Source: Argentina anserina (Eukaryota > Streptophyta > Magnoliopsida > Rosales > Rosaceae). Taken from it: a stretch of 64,000 nt of DNA. Shown piece after piece: positions 1 to 12,667 of this stretch. The notes beneath the pieces are model-generated. The model was not told where the DNA came from. It saw only the letters and a list, made by a program, of their open reading frames with translations, and did not search any database. Where the stretch lies: contig NC_065876.1 in NCBI RefSeq assembly GCF_933775445.1, forward strand, positions 22,382,001 through 22,446,000. The letters run 5' to 3'. Made by a program: the position numbers and the translations under genes. Position 1 is the first letter of the stretch. The number at the start of each line of letters is the position of its first letter.

Positions 1-2252
1 ATCTGGTTGTCCCAAAGGAATATGAAATGAAACGCTCATGTGAAAATTAAGTAACCCTTCTGGTTACCCAAATGCATTTATAATACGGGTACCAAGAACG
101 CTGGTACACATCTGTTACCCCTCTCGTAATACACCGCCGATATTGGATAGCCACCCGCTACCCAACATCCAAAACAATCTGAGTACCCATGAGCAGATAA
201 CCACCCGTTACCTCACATGCAGTACTAAGGCAGACAGACTAGAGCTCTAACTGTATTGTAACTTTCGCCCGGCCAAAGGCTAGGTTTCGACTTGCCAAAC
301 ACGTACAATAATCTCACATCATATTGTACAAAAATCAGGTCCGAAGACAATTCACATTTTAACAATCTCAATGTTAAAAATCACGTACAATAATCTCACA
401 TCATATTGTACAATTCAAATCACATGCTCAATATAATCACAATAAAATCATAACAGTATATTATATAGCAAACTATATATATTCGTACTTATTTACCATT
501 TATACAATACATATATAGTCCACTATATCTTATACATGTCATATTTCACCACACATGCTCAATACACAACTTCCGTCATCGAAATGACCATTTCTAATGA
601 ATTAATAACAGTATATAATATAATGAATTATATATATATATGTACTTATTACCATTATACAGCATATATGTAATCCACTAAATTGTATACATGTTGTAAT
701 TCATTATTAAATACTCTTGCGAAAATCTTGAATCACCGCGAGGGTAGATTCGTAAATATGTGAGATTTTACTCACCTTATTGACTTGAGCGTAATTCCAC
801 AATTCCCGAAGATAATTCATTTCCTTGATTTAACGATCACCTTGAAAAGATAAGAAAAGAATTTAGAATCGTTTCGTAAACCTTTAAATGCCGAAACAGT
901 AATAATCTGTTACTGTTCAGCAATTTTCGGTTTTACGAAGTTACTGTTCAGTGTTACTGTTCACTGTTACTATTCACGGTTACTGTACAAATATACAATT
1001 AATACGTATTTCTATACGTATAAACACTATATACATATTCCTGTACGTATAAATACTATATATGTATTTCTGTACGTATACGTACGGTTTAAATGTAAAT
1101 ACAATCTCAGTAAATAAAATTTACTAAATTACCCTTTTACAAATTACTTTTTACATTTACTGAAAGTAATTTATATTTACATTTACCGTAGGTAAAATTT
1201 AATTACATTTACCGTACGTAAATAAAATTTACATTTACATTTACCGTACTTAAGTAAATTACCAAAATACCCTTCTCGGAATCACTGTTCACGCGCCGCC
1301 GCACGTGGCGGCGCGTGGGGTACACGCGCCACTCCGACAGGCCGCGCGTGGGGCTCACGCGCCACTCACTGTGGCAGCGCGTGGGGCACACGCGCCGAGC
1401 CCAAAACCGGCGCGTAGCACGCCACCGCCGCGCCCAATCTCTCCCTCCTCCTTCTCTCTTCCTCCCCACGGCCTCACGCCGCCCCTAGACTACCTCACCC
1501 TCTCACACGTGCCGCCTAAGGCAGCGGTGCTCAACCCTCATATCCACACCTCCGATTCTCCTCAAATCTTCTCCAATCGATCCAGAAATCTCCCAAATTA
1601 AATCCAAACACCCAACAATCACAAACCACACTTCAATTACATTAATTTTTACCTAGTTCGAACGATGGAACTCGATTTGACGACGGTGATGCGTGAGAAG
1701 CCGGCGACGTCGATTCGAGCAGCGGTGAGCTTGAGGGTTGCTGCGGAGGTCTCGCGGTGCTTCCAGGGTCAGGCGGTGCGGGACAAGGCAGCTTGGAGGC
1801 GGAGGTCACGGTGCGATGCAGAGGGAGGCTCGGGGGAGAGGAGGAGGTCTCGGTGGCGAGCTAGCACGTCGCAAGCTCGGGGGTTGGAGAGGAAGGTCAC
1901 GCGATCCTTCTGGGCATGGCGGTGCAGGCCACGGAGGCTGAGGACGGAGATCGGGGCGGAGAGTGACTTGAGAGAGAGAGAGAGATTTCGGGGAGAGAGA
2001 GTCGAGAGGAAAGAGGGAGGCGGAGAGAAACTGAGGGGTTTCCTGTCATGGAAACCCTAGTTGAAAAAAAATTCATTTTTATACTAGTTTCCAAATCGGA
2101 AACTAACTTCCAACGTGAATAACTTTTACGTACGATGTCCGTTTCGAACGCGTCACATATCCACGAACTCGTATCGACGAGCTCTACAACTTTCGTGAAG
2201 AAAGTTTTTGAAACCGAGCGACGGAATAAAAGTCGATATAATCGTTCGGGAA
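1..2252 (-). mobile_element. Large LTR, copy A (partial, reverse orientation)
   Basis: This stretch is the reverse complement of about 7175-9518: the same TATACGTACAGAAATACG repeats, the same GCGCGTGGGGC GC-rich block, and the same GTTGTAGAGCTCGTCGATACG block appear in reverse order. About 460 bp of the LTR lies beyond the left edge of the window. Similarity stops near 2252, so the first 150 bp of the LTR is lost. The GC-rich section (1290-1480) and the CT-rich leader create long spurious reading frames; I see no protein in it. It is probably a solo LTR or the end of an element outside the window. Confidence 0.8.
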
Positions 2253-2301
2253 GTGTCGGACACTTCGACACTCCAACCTTAGAAGTGTCGGTGCTACATA
2301 G

Positions 2302-4146
2302 GTCTAAATGGTTATATATGATACACAATTGTCTCTTTTCAACAGTTGCTGAAAACTGGTTGCTAGAGTTGGCACTTGCGTGTGGTTGTTGATCTTGGAT
2401 TGTAGTGTCTGTTTGGTCACCTTCTAATAATCTAATTGGCGATCTGTTTGCATGGAAGTGATTAATTCTGTTAGTTTTATACTTCTTTACCCTTTCAAAC
2501 CTTAGGCTGGTGTTATAATCTTGGAACATGATGATTGCGTCTGTGCTTCAATCAAATTTCAATTATTTTATCTTCATACATATTTGACCATGACCAATAT
2601 TGTCTTGCATATATTATAATTTAGAATGAAATTCAGGATTCAGGTCCAATCACTCGCATGTAGTGGACTGTTGTTTGCAAACGCAAGTGCCGTACTTATA
2701 TATTTGATAGAAAAAATACACATGGGAGAGATGATACACATAACACATCACAGCAGAATAATTATCCCATAATGTAATTGGTACTTCTGGTTATTTTGGT
2801 GTGCAACTTTATCTTGCTCTTTCAGTATTATTCATCATTAACGAATTAGATTGGTTGTTCTTGTTTGCATTTCTTTGTTCTCTTTAAAATACGAGACTCG
2901 CGAAATACTTGCATTGATGATGGTATAGGTACGCCACCTCTGTCGCGTTTTCTATAACACGAGCAGGAACAAGAGATGAAGAGCAACAAAGAGGCCAACA
3001 AATACTATACTAACTGATGCCAATTCTTGAATAAACATTGAAGTTCCTTGTTCTGAAGCGCCGGAGTTGTAGTTCGTTTGAGTTTTTCATAAATCAATGT
3101 TTAGGTGTTATTACTAGCTGATTCAGATATTTTATGAATATACAATTTCCTTTTTGGCAAGATTGATTTCGGAATTGTATTTTGGCACCTGCAATGCAAA
3201 ATATGCACTTTGCCTTTACTTTCTGGACTAATAAACCCCGTTATTACCGACCTCGCGATGACTCATTGTAGAGTGATTTTACCCGCCGGTGAAGTACACT
3301 TTCTTCACTTGTGTCGGCCACTATGGATTCAAGACCTGAGTCACTAAAACACATCTCACGGAGCAGCAATCTCAAGTTCTCAACGACATGAGTAGTTTCA
3401 CCAATCCAATTCAAGCGTCGACAACATACACCTTCACCGAAACTCGACCAAGTACTAGAATCGTCCGACGCGTGACTTCAATATTTCGACTAAAGGTGTT
3501 ACACTAGTACGCCAAAATGATTTCTTCATGGACTAGCTGACGCCAGACCAATCATATATAGTTTAAATTCTGAAGGAATCTACAAAAATGCTTTGACAGG
3601 TCTAGAAATGGAAATATTTGTTCAACTATTTTGTGCAAAGTTATCAAACAAACCTTAAACTCAACTACTCGTAACAATTTTAGGTAACGTTGGGAGGGTG
3701 TCGAAGCTTTTGATCAACCAATTTAGGGCCAGTTTGGCCCGAGGTGATTTTTTGAAAATTTGTGTTTGCAGATTTAATTAGCAGCTGTTTCAAAAAATTT
3801 CATTTTACAACTTTCATAATCTATTTAAAAATTGCATTGGAGTTTGTAAACTTAGGAAATAAACTGATTCACCAAATACCTTAATCAGATTATTTGAGAA
3901 TTTAAGTTTATAATCTATACAAAACTCGGGCCACACTCGGTCTAAAGTTGATCAATATTGAATCCAGTGTTTATCTGACAATGTGTTCATTACAGAAGTT
4001 TGATTCTAACTAAACAAGTGAATGTTTTCCCAAGGATTAATTGAATATGAATGAATTATTGACTGCAGTAAAGCAAAATGAAATTTAATCAATAATGATT
4101 GAATGAAAAAGCCAGCACAAGTAGCTGGTAGTCCCGGATACTAATA
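2302..4146. other. Intergenic, no gene seen
   Basis: About 1.8 kb of AT-rich DNA between the broken LTR and the dnaJ-like gene. I see no open reading frame with protein-like composition and no clear transposon termini. The right end should include the 3' untranslated region of the dnaJ-like gene. Confidence 0.5.
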
Positions 4147-4740
4147 CTAATTTTCCATGGTTGATACACGTTGAGTCCTCTTGACTCTGCTAGCCCAGGA
4201 TTCTTCCTTTCGTGCCAAACGGCTGGTTGATCTTCGCTTCAACTCGAGAATCTGTTGTTTCCATTGCGAATTGGGTCCAACATTTCTCAGATCCTTCCTG
4301 AATTTGTAGGTAATACTCCTACAAGATGAACTGCATGAAGATAAATTCTCTGCCAAACCCAATTCATAATCGTACTCCTCACGCAACACAGGATCCGACA
4401 GCGTCTTGTATGCCTCATTCAGTTGAACAAACAACCGAGTCGACTCCTTCGTCAAGGTATCATCATCTCGATGATCGGCAACGTCCGGGTGGTACCGGAG
4501 GGCCATGCTTCTGTAAGCTCTCTTTATGTCATCCATGCTTGGATTACTATTGGGACTCAAACTAAGTACCTTGTAGAAGTTGGTTTTCGTCTCATTTTTT
4601 TTATCATAATTAGTGGCTCTGCATGCAACAGAAAACTTACTGTAACAAGTACGTGATGAGGATCTATAAGAGTGAAAAGGAATCTTAGTAGCAGCTGCGC
4701 TAGTGTTTAGGCTTGAGGTGGTCATCCAAGTAGTATTCAT
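4147..4740 (-). CDS. Chloroplast-type J-domain protein, dnaJ 20-like
   Basis: A single-exon gene of 197 aa, the usual size of plant dnaJ 20 (DJC26-type) proteins. Residues 1 to about 45 are rich in Ser, Thr and Arg with few acidic residues, which fits a plastid transit peptide. A J-domain runs from about residue 53 to 126 and carries the HPD tripeptide (residues 84-86) that stimulates Hsp70 ATPase activity. The C-terminal tail is basic and contains ESWASR. There is no Gly/Phe region or zinc-finger domain, so it is a type III J-protein. Family knowledge suggests it passes clients, for example the MEP-pathway enzyme DXS, to plastid Hsp70; this exact role is inferred. The start is the first ATG of the frame. 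It lies in the loop between two inverted LTR copies. Confidence 0.85.
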   Translation of the reverse strand: MNTTWMTTSSLNTSAAATKIPFHSYRSSSRTCYSKFSVACRATNYDKKNETKTNFYKVLSLSPNSNPSMDDIKRAYRSMALRYHPDVADHRDDDTLTKESTRLFVQLNEAYKTLSDPVLREEYDYELGLAENLSSCSSSCRSITYKFRKDLRNVGPNSQWKQQILELKRRSTSRLARKEESWASRVKRTQRVSTMEN

Positions 4741-4857
4741 GGCTAATTAAGCTACCCCGATATTCTGAGTTTGGAATACGACGTCCTAAGAAACTGGGTT
4801 TCTGCTGTAATGTATAGAGCAGTGGATGCTTGTATAGACTCTACTGCTCTACAGATC

Positions 4858-4866
4858 AAATATATA
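4858..4866 (-). promoter_or_regulatory. TATA box of the dnaJ 20-like gene
   Basis: The minus strand reads TATATATTT here, about 120 bp before the ATG. This would put transcription start near 4830 and give a 5' leader of about 90 nt. It is the only good TATA motif at a sensible distance. Confidence 0.45.
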
Positions 4867-4974
4867 GCAAGGATAAGGAAACGTGCAAAGAAGATGAATG
4901 AGGCCAGCGTTGAATTGAAAGGAAGAAAAACAATTGCGTTAACTCCTAAACCAAACGCGTTTCCTCCCTAATAA

Positions 4975-7016
4975 GCATCGACATATGATAATCGACTGTT
5001 CGTGATTGAGGTCGATTTTATAGTTTTCAATTGCACTATTGGCTGGTCTGCGTTGAACTATAAAGTGTTTTGCTATTGATTTAAATTCCGGTTTTTTGTA
5101 TATCATAATTCGTCTTGCAATTAATATTGCGTAGATCAAATGTTGTCGATAATTTTTGACCTACCGTCCCTGTTAGGGATACCTCATAACGTTAGGTTAC
5201 GGATCACCCAAAACCAAAAAGATCGAACAAATATTATGATTCCAACCTAGCAAGAGTATATTAAACAGCTTCCCTGAACTGTAGTTTAATTTCTTTAGAG
5301 TAGAGATAGTTTGATTCAAAGTGACAAGAAAAACCAATCGTCCAATCCCATGAATGTAATTAAATTTTGAGTGAAAATATTCAAACTATAATCACAAATT
5401 AATTCACAATAAACGTTCGTGACCATTCTTGAGAAAATTAAGTTCACGTCTGCAGCAAATAAGTGATTAGAAGAATCATGTTCGTCTTATGTCCTAAAGC
5501 TTAAGCATTTCCCGTTTGTGATATGCATTTTCAGGCAGTGAGATCTTCATGCGCCAGCGTGGGTGTTCTTTTGAATATGAGAGGTGCATGGTTTTGAACA
5601 CAAGTCATGATTCGACGTTTGAGTTTCTGTATAGGTCTTGAAGTTTGAGTAACGTACACTGTTTAACTGTATGTTTGAAACCTTAATTAAACAGAAAAAC
5701 TCAAACTCAGAGCTGGAGTGTCAGTCACCTGCTGGCTGCATCCACCACTGCTTTCTGTCTTGGCTATCCGCTATCCTTCCTTTGTTGTAGCTTCATCGCT
5801 CGTCCATATCATCACCATGCATGTATATGCCTGCCGAATTTTCCAGTCTTGGGAAGTTTTTTAAGTTAAGTCATTTCCTAACGCTCCTCTTACTCTACGA
5901 TAATCCAAGCAGCAGCTCCCCGAGTCCGCTCGGAACCAGTCGATTCCTGAGCCGATCCCCCATCTATCATGATTCTTGTTATCTCCAATCCATTAAGGTA
6001 TCCTGAAATGAAAAAAGGCCTGCTATGTTTAATGAGTCATGGTTGCAAGTAATCGTCCGTAAGCGTGATCAAAGCCGGCATAAGTTATTCACTATTTCTC
6101 ATCTCAACTTGGTTAACTTCATTAGAAAAGTGCTCTGGGTTCGTTAATGCGTATACTGGGGACATCCTTAGTTCTGCAGACATCTTCAATGTATCCTATA
6201 CGCTGAGGAGTGCAGGAATCTTTTTGAGATGAGCTAATATGTCGTAGCGAACAAAATCTCAAATAAAATAGCTTAGGTCCTTTTCCTTTGACCTATCCCT
6301 CTTATCCGCTTGAAAGACTACTTATTTTGCTAAAGAACTAGCTTGCCCATTGGCTGAGAGATTATCTAGCTATTTAGACTAAGGAGAGAGCTGGTCTTTC
6401 TGTTAGAAACGAGTTTTATGTTACGATAAATGTAATAAATCCTTCACTCTTGGGGATTAATTTTTGTTCCAATATAATTGACACCTTCAAAAACAAATTT
6501 GCATATTTGAGTTGTGTTTAGAATCTTTTCTGACAGGAAAATTTACCAGTGTAACTTAGAACTCCATATTCAATCTATGTGAAAAAAATACATGGATGAT
6601 CAAATTAATTGTCAAAGTAAATATATCATGCATGCGATAGCACCAAGAGGACAGGGACCGGCAAAAACAATATTGCAGTCAATGCACAGTGAATACCTCT
6701 TGGCTTCTTCTTAGTGTATTCTTGTTGCTGTGCCCACGATCGATCTACAGCATTGAAACATCGATCTATTAATCTATACACATACAGATGCATGTACAAA
6801 GAAATCAAATTGTAGCTCAATTTCTTGCTACTGTTTCTAGAAACGGCAACAGCAGAAACCAATTGCGTTGGTGGTGTCAGCTTACAAAATGACAGAGGGA
6901 GACGCCTCCTGTCCATCCGAGGCCAGCAGAAACATACCAATTCAAGTCTTTGGATGCTTAGTGCTACCTCATTCATTCTATGATCTTGATCTAGCATGAC
7001 GCTCAAAACCAGTGTT
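4975..7016. other. Intergenic, no gene seen
   Basis: About 2 kb between the dnaJ-like gene and the next LTR. Only short reading frames without recognisable domains are present. No transposon ends were identified. Confidence 0.45.
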
Positions 7017-7230
7017 CTTAATGTAATAACCCTAAATTTCAAACATTTTAGTTTGATTTGGAATTCTATAAAATTTCGAATTTTATTAGAATGAACGTAA
7101 TTGGTTGCGACGTTAGTAAACGAGAAAAGGAAACGTTCTCGGAACGTTTAAATTGAAAAACGTTACATTTCCGTAACGTTTATATCGACTTTTATTTCGT
7201 CGCTCGGTTGTGAAAACTTTCTTCATGGAA

Positions 7231-7260
7231 GTTGTAGAGCTCGTCGATACGAGTTCGTGG
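7231..7260 (+). promoter_or_regulatory. Conserved palindromic block in the LTR
   Basis: GTTGTAGAGCTCGTCGATACG followed by AGTTCGTGG contains the perfect stem CTCGT-CGAT-ACGAG (7240-7253), about 85 bp before the LTR TATA box. The block is identical in copy A (2161-2190, reversed) and has one change within the stem in copy C (about 49128-49157), although the surrounding LTR has diverged. Confidence 0.5.
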
Positions 7261-7337
7261 ATATGTGACACGTTCGAAACGGACATCGTATGTAAAAGTT
7301 TTTAACGTCGGAAGTTAGTTTCCGATTTGGAAACTAA

Positions 7338-7346
7338 TATAAATAG
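7338..7346 (+). promoter_or_regulatory. LTR TATA box
   Basis: TATAAATAG, followed by a CT-rich leader. Copy C has TATAAAAGG at the matching place (49235-49243). This marks the U3/R boundary of the LTR family. Confidence 0.55.
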
Positions 7347-8175
7347 AACATTTATGAGATTAGGGTTTCCATAATTGGAAACCCTCTCTCTCCCATTCAG
7401 CCCGCCTCCCTCTCTCTTTCTCTCTCTCTCTCCCTCTCTCCCTCACGACACTCTCTCCCGAAACCATCGATCTCCCTCTCCGATCTCCGCCACCCCGCGT
7501 CCGTGAGCCACACCGCCGGCACTACGAGCGTCGCACGGCCTCCAGCAGTCGACCCCGAGGTCGACGCACTATCTCTCGCCGTCGTGGAGTCGCGTTGCAC
7601 GTCACCGAGCCAAGACCGACTGTTTCGAGCTCGTCGGCGATTCTCCGGTGCTTCCACGGCGTGATAGAGGTAAGGGTTGTGAAATTGAATGGGTTGTGAT
7701 GTTGTTGTGTTGATTTTGGGAGGTTTTTGTTGTGATTCGGAGGTAGATGGAGGAGAGGGATACCGCCGCCTAGAGGCGGCGCGTGAGGGAGTAGGGGGCA
7801 AGCTATGGGTGGTCGGAGACCGTGGGGAAGTAGAGGAGGAAGAGAGGGTGGTTTTGAAGGCGGCGGTGGCGTGATACGCGCCGTGGTTAGCCTCGGCGCG
7901 TGGGCCCCACGCGCGGCCCGCCGGAGGTGGCGCGTGTGCCACACGCGCCGCCACTTGCGGCGGTGTGAAAATGTTTTCCGATATGGGTATTTTGGTAATT
8001 TACTGTGTAACGGTAAATGTAAATGTAAATTTTATTTACTACGGTAAATGTAATTAAATTTTTACCTTCGGTAAATGTAATCATAAATTACTTTTAGTAA
8101 ATGTAAAAAGTAATTTGTAAAAGGGTAATTTAGTAAATTTTATTTACTGAGTTGTATTTACATTTAAATCGTACG

Positions 8176-8398
8176 TATACGTACAGAAATACGTATTAAT
8201 ATTTATACGTACAGAAATATGTATTAATATTTATACATACAGAAATACGTATTAATATTTATACGTACAGAAATACGTATTATTATTTATACGTACAGAA
8301 ATACGTATTTAATATTTATACGTACAGAAATACGTATTTAGTATTTATACGTACAAAAATACGTATATATTAATTATACGTACAGAAATACGTATTAA
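8176..8398 (+). repeat. Tandem array of 28-29 bp units inside LTR copy B
   Basis: Eight units of the form CGTACAGAAATACGTATTAA plus TATTTATA. Copy A has only about three related units (985-1085, reversed), so the array has expanded or contracted between LTR copies. Confidence 0.85.
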
Positions 8399-9985
8399 TT
8401 GAGTATTGCACAGTAACCGTGAATAGTGAACCGTGAACAGTAATTTCGTAAAACCGAAAATTGCTGAACAGTAACCAATTAATACTGTTACGGCATTTAA
8501 AGGTTTACGAAACGATTCTAAATTCTTTTCTTATTCTTTTAAGGTGATCATTAATCGAGGAAAGGAATTATCATCGGGAATTGAGGATTTACGCTCGAGT
8601 CGATAAGGTGAGTAAAATCTCACTGAATTACGAATCTACCCTCGTGGTGATTCAACATTTTTGCAAGTGTGTTTATCAAATGAATTACAACATGTATATA
8701 ATTTAGTGGACTACATATATACCGTATAATGGTAATAAGTACATATATATATATATAGTTCATTAAATTACGTACTGTTATTAATTCATTAACAATAGTC
8801 ATTTCGGTGACGGAAAATTTTGCATGAGTATGTGATTTAAATGGTACAATATGATGTGAGAATATTGTACGTAATTCTTTAGGTGTTTATGAAATATGAC
8901 ATGTATAGGATATAGTGGACTATGTATATATTGTATAAATGGTAAATAAATACGAATATATATAGTTTGCTATATAATATACTGTTATGATTTGTATTGT
9001 GGTGATGTCGAGAAAGTTTTAAAACGTACAATATGATGAGTGATTATTGTACATGATTTTATCACGGTGAATGTTAAAAATTGTGATTTGTCTTCGGACG
9101 TGATGTGTGGTACAATATGATGTGAGATTATTGTACGTAATTTTAACATTGAGATTGTTAAAATGTTGATTTGTCTTCGGACGTGATTTGGTACAATATG
9201 ATGTGAGATTATTGTACGTGTATGGCAAGTCGGAACCTAGCCTTTGGCCGGGCGAAAGTTACGATACAGTTAGAGCTCTAGTCTGTCTGCCTTAGTACTG
9301 CATGCGAGGTAACGGGTGGTTATCTGCTCATGGGTACTCGGTGTATTTTGGATGTTGGGTAGCGGGTGGCTATCCAATATCAACGGTGTATTACGAGAGG
9401 GGTAACAGATGTGTACCAGCGTTCTTGGTACCCGTATTATAAATGCATTGGGTAACCAGAAGGGTTACCTAATTTCCTCATGAACGTTTTATTTCATATT
9501 TCTTTGGGTCAACCAGATGGGCTGACGAGTGACTCATGAGGGCATTTATATTTGTTGTTTTGTGATCTTTCGTATATTTTGATATGCGAATTATATTTTG
9601 ATTTTACTCATACGAGCTGTAAAGCTTACCGGGTTTGTGTTTACAATCCTGGTGCACCAATTCGATGGTGTAGTGGATGACTCCGCAGGTGTAGATTAGC
9701 GGGAATTGACGGACCGCTCAGAGGACTTGAAGTGATTTACCTCCAGCTTGTGTGAGGATTTTGTGAGACTATTTTGTAAGAGATTGTGAGGATTATTACA
9801 TTCCAACTTACGTAATGTAAATTATAAATTTGGGTTGTAATAATTGGTTTTCTGAGTTGTATTGATAACTCAGTGATGATCCGCTGTGCACTTAAATGAT
9901 TTCGATTTTATTGAGATTATTTTGTGTTTAACGACTTTAGAATTTTGAGTTTTTAAGCTCGAAATTTTGGGGTCGTTACACTTAA

Positions 9986-11129
9986 TCATACTTCTGTTGT
10001 AAATGCCTTCGATACAGATATTAATTAACAATACACTCAAAAGACTAGTAATAATGAAGGCTAGCTAGGGTTTCATATTTGAATCCTATCCTATGCATAC
10101 CAATTCAGTTGATAGATCATGAAGAAATGCACCACAATTGTTAATATGTTTTCCATCGATCTCTACATACACAAAAAGTGACCAGAATACATTTTTGACA
10201 TTATCACTCATTGGATTATTGAATGATATTTGCTCTTACTAGGCATGTATCATAACCATATATATATATATATATAACTGTAGGGATGGAGAAAAGTTTA
10301 AGAACAAGTAGATATTGTAAGATCAAACAGTCTCAACTGATCACGTACGCGTACAAGCAGAAGATGTATATGTTAAATCAGCTCTTATATATGTAGTAGC
10401 CTAAAGCCCTAAACTGTAGAAATGACATTTTTCTTCAAATCTATTTGTGCATGTAATTCTGTATAGCTTAATTTTTAAATCTTTAGTTCGCCTATCAGTG
10501 CCAATAAGTAGATGGACGATTGCATGCATTTGATTCTCAATATTTTCTTTTTTTAAGTTCATCGTCAAGGAGTGCGATTAGATCACCGGCGGAGGCCCTT
10601 CAGGATATAAGGAAAGTCATTGATGGCTTCGGCTCTGCACGATGGCATGTCTGAGGTTAGTGATGCTTTTGGCACTGTTGGTTTAGGAAAGGTTTCTACT
10701 GCTGACTGGAGAGAAAATTGGGAGAGGAAGTTCGTAGTAAGATGCCTAATTGAGCTGCAGTCTAAGAAGTTGGATCTGGAGTATGATCTAAACTCTAAAG
10801 ACTCCTTAGGGAGCTAGATGAGGCAGAAAGTGTCTCTTGAGGACATGTTCCGCTTGTGTTCTAGTGGTAGCCGTAGGAAACAAATTATGGTTGGATCTTG
10901 AGCTCGTACAAAACCTTAGTAGTGCAGGTTACTGGTTACTTTGTGCTCCTTAGGCCATCACAATCCACCCAAGTTAAGGGCTAAAAGGCTCTCATTTGCA
11001 CTCTCAATCTCCAATCCCCTTAATTTAAGGGCCAAAATACATTGTTTTACCTCTTAACAATGCATTTTAGCCTTTTGACTGGAGAGAAAATATCATTTGT
11101 TTATTCAATAGTTTCCCACAATTTATCAA
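9986..11129. other. Intergenic, no confident gene
   Basis: A TA microsatellite lies near 10258-10276. A short frame at 10620-10817 looks weakly protein-like but matches nothing I know. The rest is AT-rich. Confidence 0.4.
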
Positions 11130-11400
11130 CTACATTTAATTTTAATTTTTTATTAATGTAATTGATTTTAATTTTGATGATTAATACAATAAATTTAAAG
11201 TTTGATGATCAATACACTTAGTTTTATGTTTTATTGATTAGTACAATTAATTTTATTTTTTGTTGGTTAGTAAAATTAATTTTATGTTTTATTAATTAGT
11301 ACAATTAATTTTAATTTTAATGATTAATACAATTAATTTTAATTATGATGATTGATACAATAAATTTTAATTGGTTAATACAATAATTTTAGTTTTTAGG
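11130..11400. repeat. AT-rich degenerate tandem repeat
   Basis: Repeated variants of ATTAATACAATTAATTTTAA with TTTTGATG spacers, period roughly 40-45 bp, with many substitutions. It lies just left of the first foldback element. Confidence 0.55.
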
Positions 11401-11454
11401 ATTAAAATTAGGAATGGAATAAAACATAATCTATGTATATATATATATGCATGG

Positions 11455-11790
11455 GAGGATTTTTAGGTGCGGACACCGTGTGGATTCGCATTTTCGGCGA
11501 CGGCCACACTCCCCACTTTCCGACGGTCCCGTTTTTGCTTGTCAGAGCTCCATCGGCAACTCATGGCGGCCGAAATTGCAAAATTGTCAGAATCTGCCCA
11601 GAATCTTGAATTTTCCAGATTCCGACCGTCATGCGTCGCTGATAGAGCTCTGACCGGCACAGATGGAACCGTCTGGAGGTGGGGTGTGGTTGTCGTAGTC
11701 TGCCCGCCGTTGCGGCCTGTCGTCGCCAGAAACACCGAATCCACACTGTGCGGACGTCCGCACCGAAAGCGGCATGTATATATATGTATA
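11455..11790. mobile_element. GC-rich foldback element 1
   Basis: The two halves are imperfect reverse complements. The left end reads GGTGCGGACACCGTGTGGAT; the right end, read on the minus strand, gives GGTGCGGAC then CAGTGTGGATTCGG, and both continue to a shared CAGAGCTC motif near the centre. It is flanked by TA-rich tracts. The reading frames inside come from the GC-rich palindrome and are not genes. Confidence 0.7.
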
Positions 11791-12279
11791 TATCAACCAT
11801 ATTTCTCTATTTGAATTAAAATATATAATAAAATTTCGAAACTAATTTCTTAATATGAATATAATTTATTTATTTATTTGAACTAAGAATCTAATACAAA
11901 ATTATAATACTTACAGATATAATAACAACCTCAAATATTAAAATATTATTTAGGGCTAAAAATTTAGTCTTATAGGTTAGTGACGGTTAATGTCACATCA
12001 ATAGATTAACTTTTTAAGCTTAAAATTTTAACCTGGAGGCTATTTTGGCATTTCTGATTGGAGATTGCTATATTAGGTTAGCTTTATGTGGGTTGTTTTA
12101 AAGGTTTCTAATAGTGAAGCAAATCTATCGTGTTCCTATGACGTGATCACTATATTCACTATGTTTTGTTAACCACATTCTCTACTACTGGATTGACACT
12201 TGGTTTTCTTCAAGAAAAAAGACTTCATCGTAGATATGGTCGTATAAATATCACTGTATACATATATATATATAGGACT
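11791..12279. other. AT-rich spacer, no gene seen
   Basis: AT-rich DNA between two foldback elements, ending in a TATATATATA tract. No gene or further element end identified. Confidence 0.4.
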
Positions 12280-12667
12280 TTTCAGGTGTGGAGGTCCGTA
12301 CCCTTAGCTTAAAGTACGGATTTTCATTTTTTGTCAAATTTTTGATCGAGTTTTCACATCTCCACCATCTAGTCCTTAGGTAAAAACGTATAGATCACCT
12401 CTGTAAATTTTCAGCCAATTTGGTAATCGTTAAGTCACTCAAAACTGTATTTTTCTATTATACACATGAACGGTTCAAGTTCGGCATATTTAATCTGTTC
12501 ATTGGTTTAACTTAGTTAGATACTTTAACGATTAGTAAATTTGCTGAAATTTTACAGAGATGATCTATACGTTATTACCTAAAGATTGGACGGTGGAGAT
12601 GTGAAAACTCGATCGAAAAGTTGATAAAAATGAAAATTCGTACCCTAGATTTTAAGGTACGGGCCTC

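Larger units (their letters stand above)
7022..9980 (+). mobile_element. Solo LTR, copy B, with perfect 5-bp target duplication
   Basis: A complete 2959-bp LTR that starts TGTAATAACCC and ends GGGGTCGTTACA (TG..CA ends with short inverted termini). It is flanked by the 5-bp direct repeat CTTAA at 7017-7021 and 9981-9985. No internal retrotransposon region is attached, so it is a solo LTR left by LTR-LTR recombination. It has a TATA box (7338-7346), a CT-rich leader (7381-7445), a GC-rich palindromic block (7860-7970), a tandem array (8176-8398) and runs of GTAAATGTAAAT. The superfamily cannot be read from an LTR alone; LTRs this long are commoner in Gypsy families. Confidence 0.9.

Noticed and set aside
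1305..2060. Open frames of up to 131 aa on the plus strand in the GC-rich part of LTR copy A
   Set aside because: They lie in LTR sequence, overlap on several frames, and consist of simple Arg/Ala/Pro-rich sequence from GCGCGTGGGGC repeats. The matching part of copy B does not keep the same frames.
2253..2301. A 49-bp stretch with GTGTCGGACACTTCGACACTCC and a CTACATAG end, resembling the termini of the 27323 element
   Set aside because: Only one end is present and it is too short to define an element or its target duplication.
7397..7954. 185-aa and 140-aa minus-strand frames in LTR copy B
   Set aside because: They are antisense to the LTR leader and arise from CT/GA-rich and GC-rich repeats; low-complexity protein.
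1..9980. Reading copies A and B as the two LTRs of one complete retrotransposon
   Set aside because: They are in opposite orientation, and copy B has its own perfect target duplication, so they are separate insertions.
10620..10817. 65-aa frame with a protein-like look (DWRENWERKFVVRCL)
   Set aside because: No recognisable domain, no splice partners, and a different frame upstream looks equally plausible. It could be a gene relic but cannot be supported.
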